This document shows positions 17,676 to 26,354 of a DNA stretch of 64,000 nt, piece by piece. Origin of the DNA: Prauserella rugosa (lineage in GTDB: Bacteria; Actinomycetota; Actinomycetes; Mycobacteriales; Pseudonocardiaceae); assembly GCF_000719975.1 (NCBI RefSeq), contig NZ_JOIJ01000008.1, forward strand, positions 135,790 to 199,789, given 5' to 3'. A program made the translations under genes and the position numbers. Every line of letters starts with the position of its first letter. Position 1 is the first letter of the stretch. A model generated the notes under the pieces. It had not been told where the DNA came from and did not search any database. It saw only the letters and a list, made by a program, of their open reading frames with translations.

Positions 17676-18739
17676 GTGTGCGGCTCCCTTCGTTGCGGGT
17701 CGGTGGATGATGCGGTCTCGAACAGGCGTGCCGGGTTGGCACGCACCAGGTCGTCGGTGGTGTGGGCGGGCACGCCGAGCTCGTGGAGCCGGTCGGTGAA
17801 CAGCGTCGGCACGTAGCGGAAGCCGTTGCCGCCGTGGACGGTGAGCATGCTCTTGAGGAACACGTCGTGGCTGAGCAGTACGCGGTCGGCAAAGCCGCCG
17901 GCGATCAGTCCGGCCACCGCGCGCGCCGTGTCCGCGGGCGCGGGCGACTGGCCCTCGCCGGGGTAGCGGAACGGCATGCCGATCATGTCGAACTCGAGCC
18001 AGACGTCGCGGTCGGCGACTGCCCGCTGGTAGGCGACGTCGCCGCCGGAGGGATCCATGTGACACAGCACGACGGCGGCCGGAGGTACCCCGATCTCGTC
18101 GAGCACGACGTCGAGGACCTCGTGCGCCCGGCGTTGCCACCCCGGCAGATGCACGTACAGCGGAACCCCGAGCTCGAGCTGGGCCAGGGCGGCCGCACGC
18201 AGCGCGTGCCGCTCCGCAGGGGTGAAGGCTGGGGAGACGCCGATCTCGCCGATCACGCCCGGCGCCACGCCCGTGTCGTCGACCCCGCTGCGGAACTCCT
18301 CGACGAGCGAAGCCGCGAGCTCCTCGGTGTCCCGTGTGGACAGATCGGACGGGTGGAACCGCTCCAGGTACCAGCCCGAGCCCATGACGATCCGCACCCC
18401 GGTCTGTTCCGACAGCCGCCGCAGCACCCGCGGATCGCGCCCGAGCCCGGGCGGGGTGACGTCGACGACGGTGCCGCCGCCGGCCGCGGCGAACGCCGCG
18501 AGGTCGTCGGCCACCGGCCGGGGATCGTCGAGCGTGCAGTGGTCGAGGCAAGAGTACGGATGCTCGCGCAACAGCCAGGCGATGTCGGCGCTCGTGTCGG
18601 CATCGCGTAGCCACGCCAGGTCCGGATCGGACGGTGGGGTGACCGCCCGCCGCACGTCGTTGTGCAGATGTTCGTGGGTCAGGGTCAGGCCGAGCTCCGA
18701 GGACGGCACCGTGCCGGTGACCGTGCGTACCCCGGTCAT
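17660..18739 (-). CDS. Phosphotriesterase-family metal-dependent hydrolase
   Basis: A 359-aa TIM-barrel protein of the phosphotriesterase/lactonase family. The metal-binding HEH of LTLTHEHLHND is near residue 22, VIGEIGVS and VYVHLPGW lie mid-protein, LCHMD later, and a catalytic Asp in LLSHDVF. Relatives include sugar lactonases and phospho-sugar hydrolases; its place in a transporter/kinase operon favours a sugar lactone or sugar ester substrate. ATG 18739 overlaps the permease stop by 4 bp. The motif set looks intact apart from the usual carboxylated Lys, which I could not place with certainty. Confidence 0.8.
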   Translation of the reverse strand: MTGVRTVTGTVPSSELGLTLTHEHLHNDVRRAVTPPSDPDLAWLRDADTSADIAWLLREHPYSCLDHCTLDDPRPVADDLAAFAAAGGGTVVDVTPPGLGRDPRVLRRLSEQTGVRIVMGSGWYLERFHPSDLSTRDTEELAASLVEEFRSGVDDTGVAPGVIGEIGVSPAFTPAERHALRAAALAQLELGVPLYVHLPGWQRRAHEVLDVVLDEIGVPPAAVVLCHMDPSGGDVAYQRAVADRDVWLEFDMIGMPFRYPGEGQSPAPADTARAVAGLIAGGFADRVLLSHDVFLKSMLTVHGGNGFRYVPTLFTDRLHELGVPAHTTDDLVRANPARLFETASSTDPQRREPHTWHGY

Positions 18740-19764
18740 GTCCGCCTCGTCAGGTGCGCGACGAGGTCCGCGATCGACCGGCCCCTGAGGTTGATCCAGA
18801 TGGCCGCGATCAGCACGAGTCCGGTGACGATCGGTGTCAGGAACGGACTCACTCCCATCAGCGTCAAGCCGTTGGCGATCACACCGGTGATCAGTGCGCC
18901 GATGACGGTGCCCACGATCGTGCCGCGGCCGCCGAACAGGTTCGTGCCGCCGAGCACGACCGCCGCGATCACCGTGAGCTCGAAACCCTCCGCGGAGTTG
19001 GCCGAGCCGGAGCCAAGCCGGGCGGCGGTCAGAATGCCCGCGGCGCCGGCTGCCAGGCCCGTGAGCATCAGCGTGATCATCTTGATCCTGCGGGTGTTCA
19101 CCCCCGCCCTGCGGACCGACTCCTCCTGCGCGCCGATCCCGTTGACGTACCTGCCGAACCGCATCCGCGACAACAGGATTCCGCCCACGATCGCCGTCGC
19201 CAGCGCGATCCAGGCCAGCGCGGAGAATCCGAGGAACTCCGCCTCGCCGATCTCGGCGACGAACAACCTCCGGTCGATCGGGACCGAGAAGCCCTCCGTC
19301 CACAGCAGCGCGATGCCGCGGATGATCGACATCGCGGCCAGCGTCACGATGAACGGCGGAATGTTCTGGTACGCCGACAGCCATCCGTTGACCGAACCCC
19401 AGAACAGACCCGCCACGAGGCCGAGCAGGATCACCACCGACGAGTCCAGTCCCGCCTGCAGCAACTCCGCCGTCAACGCCGCCACGAACGCGACCGTCGA
19501 TCCCACCGACAGGTCGATCTGCCCGGTGGTGATCACGAACGTCATCGCGATCGCCACGATGAGCGTGATCGCCACCTGCGTCGCCAGGTTCGACATGTTG
19601 CCGAACGTCAGGAAGTTCGACGAGCCCAGGCTGAACCCGAGGAACAACAGGACCGTCACACCCAGCATCGCGACGGTCGCCTTGTTCACCCGTTGCCACC
19701 ACGACGGCTGCGCGGCCAGATCCCGGTCGGCGGCTGTCGATGTTCCCGCCACCTGCGTCGTCAT
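18736..19764 (-). CDS. ABC transporter permease, ribose/monosaccharide type
   Basis: A 342-aa inner-membrane protein with about nine to ten hydrophobic segments and the RbsC-family signatures TTGQIDLSVGS, NGIGAQEESVRRAGVN and VVLGGTNLFGGRGTIVGT. It forms the membrane channel for the adjacent binding protein and ATPase. Translation is coupled at both ends: it starts 4 bp inside the ATPase gene and its stop overlaps the phosphotriesterase start by 4 bp. A monosaccharide or small polyol substrate is inferred from the family. Confidence 0.9.
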   Translation of the reverse strand: MTTQVAGTSTAADRDLAAQPSWWQRVNKATVAMLGVTVLLFLGFSLGSSNFLTFGNMSNLATQVAITLIVAIAMTFVITTGQIDLSVGSTVAFVAALTAELLQAGLDSSVVILLGLVAGLFWGSVNGWLSAYQNIPPFIVTLAAMSIIRGIALLWTEGFSVPIDRRLFVAEIGEAEFLGFSALAWIALATAIVGGILLSRMRFGRYVNGIGAQEESVRRAGVNTRRIKMITLMLTGLAAGAAGILTAARLGSGSANSAEGFELTVIAAVVLGGTNLFGGRGTIVGTVIGALITGVIANGLTLMGVSPFLTPIVTGLVLIAAIWINLRGRSIADLVAHLTRRT

Positions 19765-20606
19765 GCGGCCTCCTCGGAATCGGCGTCGGACGAGTCGGCC
19801 CGCGTGATGAGCCCGACGAGCTTCTCGATGTCGAGCTCGGCGATGTCGGCGTCGTCGACGCTGCGGCCCTCGTACATCACGGTGATCCGGTCGCACACCT
19901 CGAACAGGTCCTGCAGTCGGTGGGTGATGAGGATGACGCCGACACCCTGTGCGGCGACCTCCCGGATCATGCGCAACACCTGCCGGACCTCGGCCACCGC
20001 GAGCGCGGCCGTCGGTTCGTCGAGGATCAGCACCTTCGGCTTGAACGACACGGCGCGCGCGATCGCCACCGCCTGCCGCTGTCCGCCCGACAGTTCGCCG
20101 ATCTCCTGGTACGTCGAGCGCACCCGTACGTGCAATGTGGACAGCATCTCCGCCGCCTGGCGGTGCATCTCCCTGCGGTCGACGAACGGGCCCCGCTTGG
20201 GTTCGCGGCCGAGGAACAGGTTGCTGGCGACGTCGAGCGTGTCGCACAGCGCGAGATCCTGGTAGACGATGCCGATGTGTTCGGCGCGCGCATCGGCGGG
20301 ACTGTGGAACCGCACGTCCTTGCCGGCCACGGTGATCCGTCCCGTGTCGTGCCGGATCGCGCCCGCCAGCACCTTCATCAGGGTCGACTTGCCCGCCCCG
20401 TTGTCCCCGACGAGACCGAGCACCTCACCTTCGCCGAGCCGCAGGTCCACCCCGCGCAGCGACTTCACCGCACCGAACGACTTGGTGATGCCCTCGAGCC
20501 TGACCAGCTCCGGCCCGGACGTGTTCTGCCCGGACTTGTCATGTTCGGACTCGGGCTGTTCGGATGCCGGTGCCGTGTCCTGGGATGTTGCCGTGTCGCC
20601 GTCCAT
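19761..20606 (-). CDS. ABC transporter ATP-binding protein, single-domain sugar type
   Basis: The product has 281 aa with Walker A GDNGAGKST, signature ELSGGQRQAVAIARA, Walker B VLILDEPT and the switch His in LITHR. Unlike RbsA-type ATPases of about 500 aa it has only one nucleotide-binding domain, like FrcA, so it should act as a homodimer. About 33 residues of Ser/Gln/Glu-rich sequence precede the domain. The ATG at 20606 shares one base with the binding-protein stop codon. Confidence 0.9.
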   Translation of the reverse strand: MDGDTATSQDTAPASEQPESEHDKSGQNTSGPELVRLEGITKSFGAVKSLRGVDLRLGEGEVLGLVGDNGAGKSTLMKVLAGAIRHDTGRITVAGKDVRFHSPADARAEHIGIVYQDLALCDTLDVASNLFLGREPKRGPFVDRREMHRQAAEMLSTLHVRVRSTYQEIGELSGGQRQAVAIARAVSFKPKVLILDEPTAALAVAEVRQVLRMIREVAAQGVGVILITHRLQDLFEVCDRITVMYEGRSVDDADIAELDIEKLVGLITRADSSDADSEEAA

Positions 20607-21616
20607 CACTGCTCCAGGTAGTAGAGGTAGTCGGACACGTTGTCGGGCGTGACGATCTGCGTGGGTACCGGAATGTCCGCGTCGACCTGCCGTCCGCAGG
20701 CCAGATCGATCGCCGCGTTCATCGACTCGTGGCCGAACTCGAACGTGTTCTGCTGAACGACCGCCTTGATCCACCCCGCGCGCAGGCCGTCGACCGCCTG
20801 CGCGGACAGGTCCCACCCGACCACGTCGATGTCGTCCGTGCGCTGCTGACTGGTCACCGCGGCGGCGAGGCCGATCAGCGCCGGTTCTCCGGTGGCGTAG
20901 GCGTAGGGCAGATCGGGGTTGCCGGTCAGCAGGTTCTCGGCCACGGTCTGCGCGCTCTCCTGGATGTTGCGTCCGTCGACGACGTTGCGGATGCGCATCC
21001 CGCCCTCGGTGACGCGGTCGGTGAAGCCCTTCTGCCGCTCCAGCTGCACCGTGCTGTTGAGCGCGCTGACCACGCCGACGTCGCCCTCGCCGCCCGTCAG
21101 TTCGAGCAGGGTGTCGGCGAGTTGGGCGCCACCTTCGACGTTGGCGGTACCGACCTGGGCCGACACCGCCGGGTCGTCCACCACGGCGTCGACGGCCACG
21201 ACCGGGACCCCCGCGGCATCGGCCCTGCGGATCGCGGGCCGGATGCCGTCGGTGTCGACCGCGTCGACGATGATCGCGTCGAATCCGCTCGCCACGAGAT
21301 CGTCGATCGCGTTGGCCTGCTTCTGCGAGTCGTCGTCGCCGTTGACGATCTGCACCTCGGCGCCGGCTTCGGAGGCGATGCGCTGCGCGCCACTGTTGAT
21401 CTGGTTGAAGAACAGCGCCTGCAGGTTGATCGGGACGATGCCGATCTTCGGCTTGCCCCCGTCGATCTCACACGAGTCGGTCACCTCGGAGGGCGGCGGA
21501 GGGCCCTGCTGCTGCGCCTTGGCCTCGGCGGCCATCTCCCGGCGGGCCTCGACGTCACAGGCGGTGGTCGCGAGCACGAGCGTGGCGGCCGCGAGTGCGA
21601 TCAGCGTGCGTCTCAT
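20606..21616 (-). CDS. Sugar ABC transporter substrate-binding lipoprotein
   Basis: A 336-aa periplasmic-binding-protein type 1 (RbsB-like). The N-terminus MRRTLIALAAATLVLATTAC is a lipoprotein signal with the acylated Cys at residue 20. The family pattern follows: PKIGIVPINLQALFFNQ, ASGFDAIIVDAVDTDG, and the hinge NAIDDL and VGWDLSAQAVDGL. It captures the substrate outside the membrane for the permease and ATPase encoded downstream. The PPPP stretch at 39-42 links the lipid anchor to the domain. Substrate not determinable. Confidence 0.88.
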   Translation of the reverse strand: MRRTLIALAAATLVLATTACDVEARREMAAEAKAQQQGPPPPSEVTDSCEIDGGKPKIGIVPINLQALFFNQINSGAQRIASEAGAEVQIVNGDDDSQKQANAIDDLVASGFDAIIVDAVDTDGIRPAIRRADAAGVPVVAVDAVVDDPAVSAQVGTANVEGGAQLADTLLELTGGEGDVGVVSALNSTVQLERQKGFTDRVTEGGMRIRNVVDGRNIQESAQTVAENLLTGNPDLPYAYATGEPALIGLAAAVTSQQRTDDIDVVGWDLSAQAVDGLRAGWIKAVVQQNTFEFGHESMNAAIDLACGRQVDADIPVPTQIVTPDNVSDYLYYLEQ

Positions 21617-22521
21617 GGTGTTGGCTCCTTCGCGCCGAGACCGGACCCGGGTCCGGCCGAACCGGTGTCGAGAAAGGACTGCACCGCCGCGCGGTGCGGA
21701 AGTCCGGCGCGCGCCCCGGCGTGGGTGCACGACAGTCCGGCCGCGATGGCTGCGAACCGGGCGGCGGCGATCGGCGTGCGGCCACCGGCCAGTTCGGACA
21801 CGTATGCGCCGACGAAGCAGTCACCTGCCCCCGTGCTGTCCACGACCGGCACTTCGATGGCGGGGATCCGTTGCGGCGGCTCGCCGGGGGCGAACACGGT
21901 CGCGCCGCGTCCGCCGTCGGTGAGTACGAGATGGGTGCCGTGGTCGGCCGCGAGTACCGCGCACGCCGCGTCGTCGCCGAGCAGGGTGCGTGCCTGGGCG
22001 GCGCCGAGCACGACGTGTTCGGCGACCGCGAGGGCGGACAGCGCGGCGCGCCTGGTCTCGCAGCCGTCGAGGTCGACGACCACGTGTGCCGAGGCCGGCA
22101 GCACGTTCGCGGCGTTGGGGAAGCGGTACCCGTCGAGGCACAGCCATCCGGTGCCGGCGAGCGCCGCGTGCTCGGCGATGTCGGCCACGCCCAGGTCGTC
22201 GTCCTGACTGATGATCGCCCGTTCCCCGTCCGGGGTCAGCAACACGATCGCCGTGGTCAGCCGCCCGTCCGTGCGGGTGGGCCGCACGTCGATCCCGTCG
22301 GCCTCGAGCGCTTCGAGGAACGCGGCCGACAGCGCGTCGGTGCCGACGACGCCGCCGAACCGGACGTCGGCGCCGAGCCGCGCGGCGGCGACCGCCGCAT
22401 TGGCCGCCATGCCGCCGTCGCCGCGCTCGAGCGCCGTGGCCTGCACGCGGCCACCCGGGGTGGGCAACGAGGGCACGCGCACGGTGACGTCACTGTTGGC
22501 GTATCCGCAGAACACGATCAT
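21613..22521 (-). CDS. PfkB-family carbohydrate kinase
   Basis: A 302-aa ribokinase/PfkB-family kinase. The N-terminal GDGGMAANAAVAAARLGA and the C-terminal catalytic motif VDSTGAGDCFVGAY (Asp base in GAGD) are intact. It should phosphorylate the transported sugar or polyol in the cytoplasm. It overlaps the binding-protein gene and the BtpA-family gene by 4 bp each, placing it second in the operon. Confidence 0.88.
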   Translation of the reverse strand: MIVFCGYANSDVTVRVPSLPTPGGRVQATALERGDGGMAANAAVAAARLGADVRFGGVVGTDALSAAFLEALEADGIDVRPTRTDGRLTTAIVLLTPDGERAIISQDDDLGVADIAEHAALAGTGWLCLDGYRFPNAANVLPASAHVVVDLDGCETRRAALSALAVAEHVVLGAAQARTLLGDDAACAVLAADHGTHLVLTDGGRGATVFAPGEPPQRIPAIEVPVVDSTGAGDCFVGAYVSELAGGRTPIAAARFAAIAAGLSCTHAGARAGLPHRAAVQSFLDTGSAGPGSGLGAKEPTP

Positions 22522-23372
22522 GGCAGGACCGCACCGGCCTTCTCGGCGGCCGCGGTGAGTTGGCGCACCTTGGCGCCGTCCACGCGGCCCCACCAGCGTC
22601 CGTTGTCCTTGACCGAGGAGGCCACGATGACGCCGTCGCACGCGGGCAGCAGCTCGCCGATGTTGCCGGCGTTGATGCCCGACCCGATCACCACGGGCAG
22701 GCTCGTGTGCTCCTTGATGCCGGTGACCTCGTCGACCGCGGCGGCGTCGCCCGTGCGCGATCCGGTGGCGATCAGCACGTCGGCGTCGAAGAACTCCGCG
22801 TCCTCGGTCTGCTCGGCGAGGGTGCGGTCGGCGACGATGGCGTGCGCTCCGTGCTTGACGTGCACGTCGGCGAACACCTTGACCGGGCCCGCGCCGATCC
22901 GGCTGCGGTAGCGCGTGGCGTTGGCGGCCTGACCCTCGATGATGCCCTCGTTGGCCACGTAGGCGTTGGCCCACTGGTTGACCCGCACGAAGCCGGCTCC
23001 TCCGGCCCACGCCGAGGCGAGGGAGCACTCGGCGGCGTTGGACAGCACGCTCACCCCGACGCCGCCGTCGGTCGCGTCGCGTACCGCGGCGGTCACCACG
23101 CCCATCGCGGCGGCGGTCTCGTAGCCGTGCTCACCGGGCTTGGGGAACGGGATGTCCCAGTGGTTCTCGACGATCACGCCGTGGCAGCCGCCGTCCAGGT
23201 ACGCGTGTGCCTCCTCGACGGCGAAGGTACGGATCTCGGACAGGGGCGTACCCGTGTAGTGCGGACTGCCGGGCAGGGCGGGCAGGTGGACGACACCGAT
23301 CACGACCTTGTCGGTGCTGAACAGCTCGCGCAGGGCGTTCGGCTTGGGAGGGAATACGCCGAGGGCGGTCAT
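22518..23372 (-). CDS. BtpA/SgcQ-family protein
   Basis: A 284-aa predicted TIM-barrel protein. The segment VVIGVVHLPALPGSPHYTG and the later VIGSGINAGNIGELL, DGVIVASSVK are typical of BtpA/SgcQ proteins, which occur in photosystem I biogenesis (BtpA) and in uncharacterised sugar operons (SgcQ). It is the first gene of the leftward cassette, and its promoter region contains the LacI-type operator. A role as an aldolase- or epimerase-like enzyme on the phosphorylated sugar is inference from fold and context. Confidence 0.82.
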   Translation of the reverse strand: MTALGVFPPKPNALRELFSTDKVVIGVVHLPALPGSPHYTGTPLSEIRTFAVEEAHAYLDGGCHGVIVENHWDIPFPKPGEHGYETAAAMGVVTAAVRDATDGGVGVSVLSNAAECSLASAWAGGAGFVRVNQWANAYVANEGIIEGQAANATRYRSRIGAGPVKVFADVHVKHGAHAIVADRTLAEQTEDAEFFDADVLIATGSRTGDAAAVDEVTGIKEHTSLPVVIGSGINAGNIGELLPACDGVIVASSVKDNGRWWGRVDGAKVRQLTAAAEKAGAVLP

Positions 23373-23417
23373 CGGTGAAGGCTCCGGTTCTCTCGGTGGC
23401 GCGCGGACGGGGCTACG

Positions 23418-23450
23418 GCAATCGAGCGGGCAAGGTGTGCAATCGATTGC
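23418..23450. promoter_or_regulatory. LacI-type operator(s) upstream of the BtpA-led cassette
   Basis: GCAATCGATTGC (23439-23450) is a perfect 12-bp palindrome with the central CG typical of LacI/GalR operators. A one-mismatch-class copy, GCAATCGAGC, lies at 23418-23427 on the same face about two helical turns away. A CGATTGC half-site also overlaps the LacI start codon (23564-23570), suggesting autoregulation. All sit in the divergent promoter between the cassette and its regulator. Confidence 0.7.
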
Positions 23451-23566
23451 CCTCGAATGCCGGAGAACGTTAGGCAGGGTTTCGGGGCGGGTCAATGGTT
23501 TAGGCTGAGTCGATATCGGTGGAACCGATTAAGTTCGGGTTTCGCCCGCTAAGAGGAGGTAAACGA

Positions 23567-24580
23567 TTGCAGCGAGTCACCATCGCGGACGTCGCGCGCA
23601 GGGCCGGCGTCTCGACGGCGACCGTCTCCCGCGCGCTGTCCGGCGGCCGCAAGGTCTCCGACGAGGTGTCCGAGCGGGTGCACCGCGTGGCGCGCGAACT
23701 GGGGTACGCGGTGAATCCCATCGCCAGGGCGCTGCGGGTGAGCAGGACCGACACCGTCGGAATGGTCGTGCCGAGTATCCGCAACCCGTTCTTCACCGCA
23801 CTCGTCGAAAGCGTCGAACATGCACTGGGGGCCGAGGGCAAGGAGCTGCTGCTCTGTGACGCCCAGTCGGATCCGCGGGTGGAGGCGAGCAGGCTGGAGG
23901 CGCTGGTGACCAGGAACGTCGACGGGATCATCGTCAGCCCGTGCCACGGCACCGACAGTGCCCCCGCCGTGCAACGCACCGCCGACCGTCTCCCGCTCGT
24001 GCAACTCGACCGGTTCGTCGGCGGCACCAGCACCGACTGGGTGGGGGTCGACGACCTGGCCGCGATGCGGGCGGTGCTCGACCACGTGCACGCGGGCGGG
24101 GCACGGTCTGCCGCCTATCTCGGCGCGCGGCTGACCAACTCGTCGAGCGAACTGCGGCACACCGGATTCCACCGGCGCGCCGAGGAACTCGGACTCACCG
24201 TCGATCCACAGTGGATACAGCTGGGCGAGTACAGTGTGGACTGGGGAGAGCGGGCCGTCGCGACGTTGCTCGAGCAGGGGGAGTTGCCGGACGCGCTCGT
24301 CTGCGCCGACGACCTCATCGCACTGGGCGCCACGAGGGCGTGTCGCATGCACGGGGTCCCCGTGCCGGAGCGGACCCAGATCACGGGATTCGACAACATC
24401 GAGTTCACCCGGCTCGCCGAACCGCCGTTGACGACCGTCGCGCAGCCGACCGATCGGATCGCCGCCGAGGCGGTGCGGCTCCTCGGCGATGCCGCGAACG
24501 GGACGGACACGCCCCGCGACGCGGCACACGTCGCGCTCGTGCCCAAGCTCGTGGTGCGCTCCAGCACGCGCGGCAACTGA
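23567..24580 (+). CDS. LacI-family transcriptional regulator
   Basis: The product has 337 aa. The N-terminal helix-turn-helix and hinge read IADVARRAGVSTATVSRALS followed by ARALRVSRT, and the rest is a sugar-binding core (VGMVVPSIRNPFF, ITGFDNIEFTRLAEPPLTTV). The TTG at 23567 is chosen because AGGAGG lies 7 nt upstream; the GTG 48 bp further up has no such site. It is divergent from the sugar cassette and is the obvious candidate repressor acting at GCAATCGATTGC. Confidence 0.9.
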   Translation: MQRVTIADVARRAGVSTATVSRALSGGRKVSDEVSERVHRVARELGYAVNPIARALRVSRTDTVGMVVPSIRNPFFTALVESVEHALGAEGKELLLCDAQSDPRVEASRLEALVTRNVDGIIVSPCHGTDSAPAVQRTADRLPLVQLDRFVGGTSTDWVGVDDLAAMRAVLDHVHAGGARSAAYLGARLTNSSSELRHTGFHRRAEELGLTVDPQWIQLGEYSVDWGERAVATLLEQGELPDALVCADDLIALGATRACRMHGVPVPERTQITGFDNIEFTRLAEPPLTTVAQPTDRIAAEAVRLLGDAANGTDTPRDAAHVALVPKLVVRSSTRGN

Positions 24581-24714
24581 GCACCGCGGCCACGGGCCGA
24601 GTGCGGGCGCCACGCGCGTACCACCGGAAGACCACCGCCGTGCGGCAGCATCGCGCGCAACGCAGGCGGGGCGCATCGGCGCCCGAAGGTCGATACCAGG
24701 GGTGGGCTCAGGCG

Positions 24715-25110
24715 ATGACGGGTTTCGGGTCGGTGCCCGACGAACTCCGCGCGACGGCAGGCCAGATCGCCGAGACGGTCGAGCAGGTCGCGGGCGTGAT
24801 GTGGCGCGGGCCGGGCGGCGACTACGGCCACGAGGGTGTGGCGCAGGCGTGGGGCCGGTTCATGGAGGACGTCGGTGCTCAGCTGCGCGGGCTACAGGAG
24901 AAGGCCGACGAACACGGCGGCGGACTGATCGACGCGGCGCGCCGCTACCTCGAGCAGGAGCAGGAAGGTCTCGACGTCTTCTCCGGCCTGCAGGGTGTGG
25001 TGGAACAGGGACCGGCCGCGCCCGCGGCACCCTCCGCGCCCGGGGCGCCGTTCTCCGGCGGCGGAATCGGCGGCGGGATCGCGAGTGTGCTGGACGGGGG
25101 TGCCCGATGA
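24715..25110 (+). CDS. ESX/EspC-like type VII secretion-associated protein
   Basis: A 131-aa protein. Residues 1-95 are predicted helical with the pattern of EspC/WXG100-like proteins (FGSVPDELRATAGQIAETVEQVAGVMW). A Pro/Ala/Gly-rich tail follows. ATG 24715 is 134 bp after the LacI stop. Its stop overlaps the next start by 4 bp. It is a likely substrate or partner of a type VII (ESX) system whose core ATPase and membrane genes are not in this window. Confidence 0.65.
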   Translation: MTGFGSVPDELRATAGQIAETVEQVAGVMWRGPGGDYGHEGVAQAWGRFMEDVGAQLRGLQEKADEHGGGLIDAARRYLEQEQEGLDVFSGLQGVVEQGPAAPAAPSAPGAPFSGGGIGGGIASVLDGGAR

Positions 25111-26354
25111 CGGCGCAGTTGGGGGAAACGACCGATCCGGCACAGCTGATTCCGGGGCAGCCGCAGCAGATCGCCGAGGACCTGCGCGGGGTCGTGGGCA
25201 ACCTCTCGGCCGTCGGTGAGGTCGGCGGGATGCTCGGCAGGATCGATCCGGCGAACTGGATCGGCGAGGCGAGCAACGTCTTCCGGGACGCGTTCGGCGC
25301 CGAGCCGCCGAAGTGGCTCGGGCTCGTCGACACGGTGGCTCGTGGGGGACAGACCCTCGCCGACTACGCCGACGTGCTCACCTGGGCGCAGGGGGAGGCG
25401 CAGCGTGCCATCGAGATGCACACCCAGGCCCAGGCCGCACAACGCGCCGCGGCCGCGCTGGCCCAGGCGCAGGCGCCCGGAGCTCCCGCCGCGCCGAACG
25501 ACCCCGGTGGTGGGCTGCTGGCCGAGGCGCAGGCCGTGCTCGACAACGCGCGGGCCAGGGTGGAGTCCGTCGGCGGGCAGCTTGCGGCCAAACTCGGCCT
25601 GCAGCCGGACGGCCAAGGCGGCTACAACCGGGGATTCGAACGCGAGGCGATCAACGAACGCCGGTTCGACAAGAGCTTCGGCGGCGATCAGGCCCTGAAG
25701 GAGAACCCCGTCGCGGGACTCATCGAGACACTCGGCATCGAACTGCCGAGCGCGAGTTGGCAGGGCGAGGCCGGGGTCAGCGTCGCCGAGGGCGAACTCG
25801 GCGGGTCCTTCGACAACGGGCTGGTGGCGGGCCAGGGTTCGGTGCAGGGCTCGGTACTCGGCGCGAGCGCGAATGCCGACGCCTCGATCGACCCGATGGG
25901 AGCGTCCGCGAGCGCGGGTGCTGAGGCGCACCTGGCCCGCGGCAGTGCGGAGGGCTCGCTCGACATCGGACCGGTCGGCAGCGCCACCGGCCAGGCCAAC
26001 GCCGCGGTCGAGGCGGCCGCGAACGCCAGTGCCAACCTCGGCTGGACCGGCCTCGACGTCAGCGGCGACGCGTTCGCCGGTGCTCGGGCCGACGCGAACG
26101 CCGGGATCGAGATCGCCGGCATCTCGGCAGGCGTGAACGCCGAAGGCTGGGCCGGAGCAGGGGCCGAAGGTGGGCTGCAGTTCGGCATGGGCGAGGACGG
26201 CAAGTTCCACGTCGGTGGGTCGATCGGCGCGGCCGTCGGCCTCGGCGGCAAGGTGGGCGGCGAGGTCGCCGTCGATCCGGGGCAGGTCGCCGACTCGGTC
26301 TCCGGCGCGGCGGGTTCGGTCGGCTCGATGCTGCGTGACTTCAGCGGGTGGTGA
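25107..26354 (+). CDS. Putative type VII-secreted large protein with Gly/Ala-rich C-terminal half
   Basis: The product has 415 aa. The N-terminal 120 residues resemble the T7SS-signal region of actinobacterial polymorphic toxins (DPAQLIPGQPQQIAEDL, WIGEASNVFRDAF), ending in a helical Ala/Gln segment. Residues 240-415 are made of short Gly, Ala, Ser and Asp-rich segments (for example ASANADASID, GGSIGAAVGLGGKVGGE), like the repetitive stalk of large secreted proteins. No toxin or enzymatic domain is visible at the C-terminus. It overlaps both neighbours by 4 bp. The secretion role is inferred. Confidence 0.6.
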   Translation: MTAQLGETTDPAQLIPGQPQQIAEDLRGVVGNLSAVGEVGGMLGRIDPANWIGEASNVFRDAFGAEPPKWLGLVDTVARGGQTLADYADVLTWAQGEAQRAIEMHTQAQAAQRAAAALAQAQAPGAPAAPNDPGGGLLAEAQAVLDNARARVESVGGQLAAKLGLQPDGQGGYNRGFEREAINERRFDKSFGGDQALKENPVAGLIETLGIELPSASWQGEAGVSVAEGELGGSFDNGLVAGQGSVQGSVLGASANADASIDPMGASASAGAEAHLARGSAEGSLDIGPVGSATGQANAAVEAAANASANLGWTGLDVSGDAFAGARADANAGIEIAGISAGVNAEGWAGAGAEGGLQFGMGEDGKFHVGGSIGAAVGLGGKVGGEVAVDPGQVADSVSGAAGSVGSMLRDFSGW

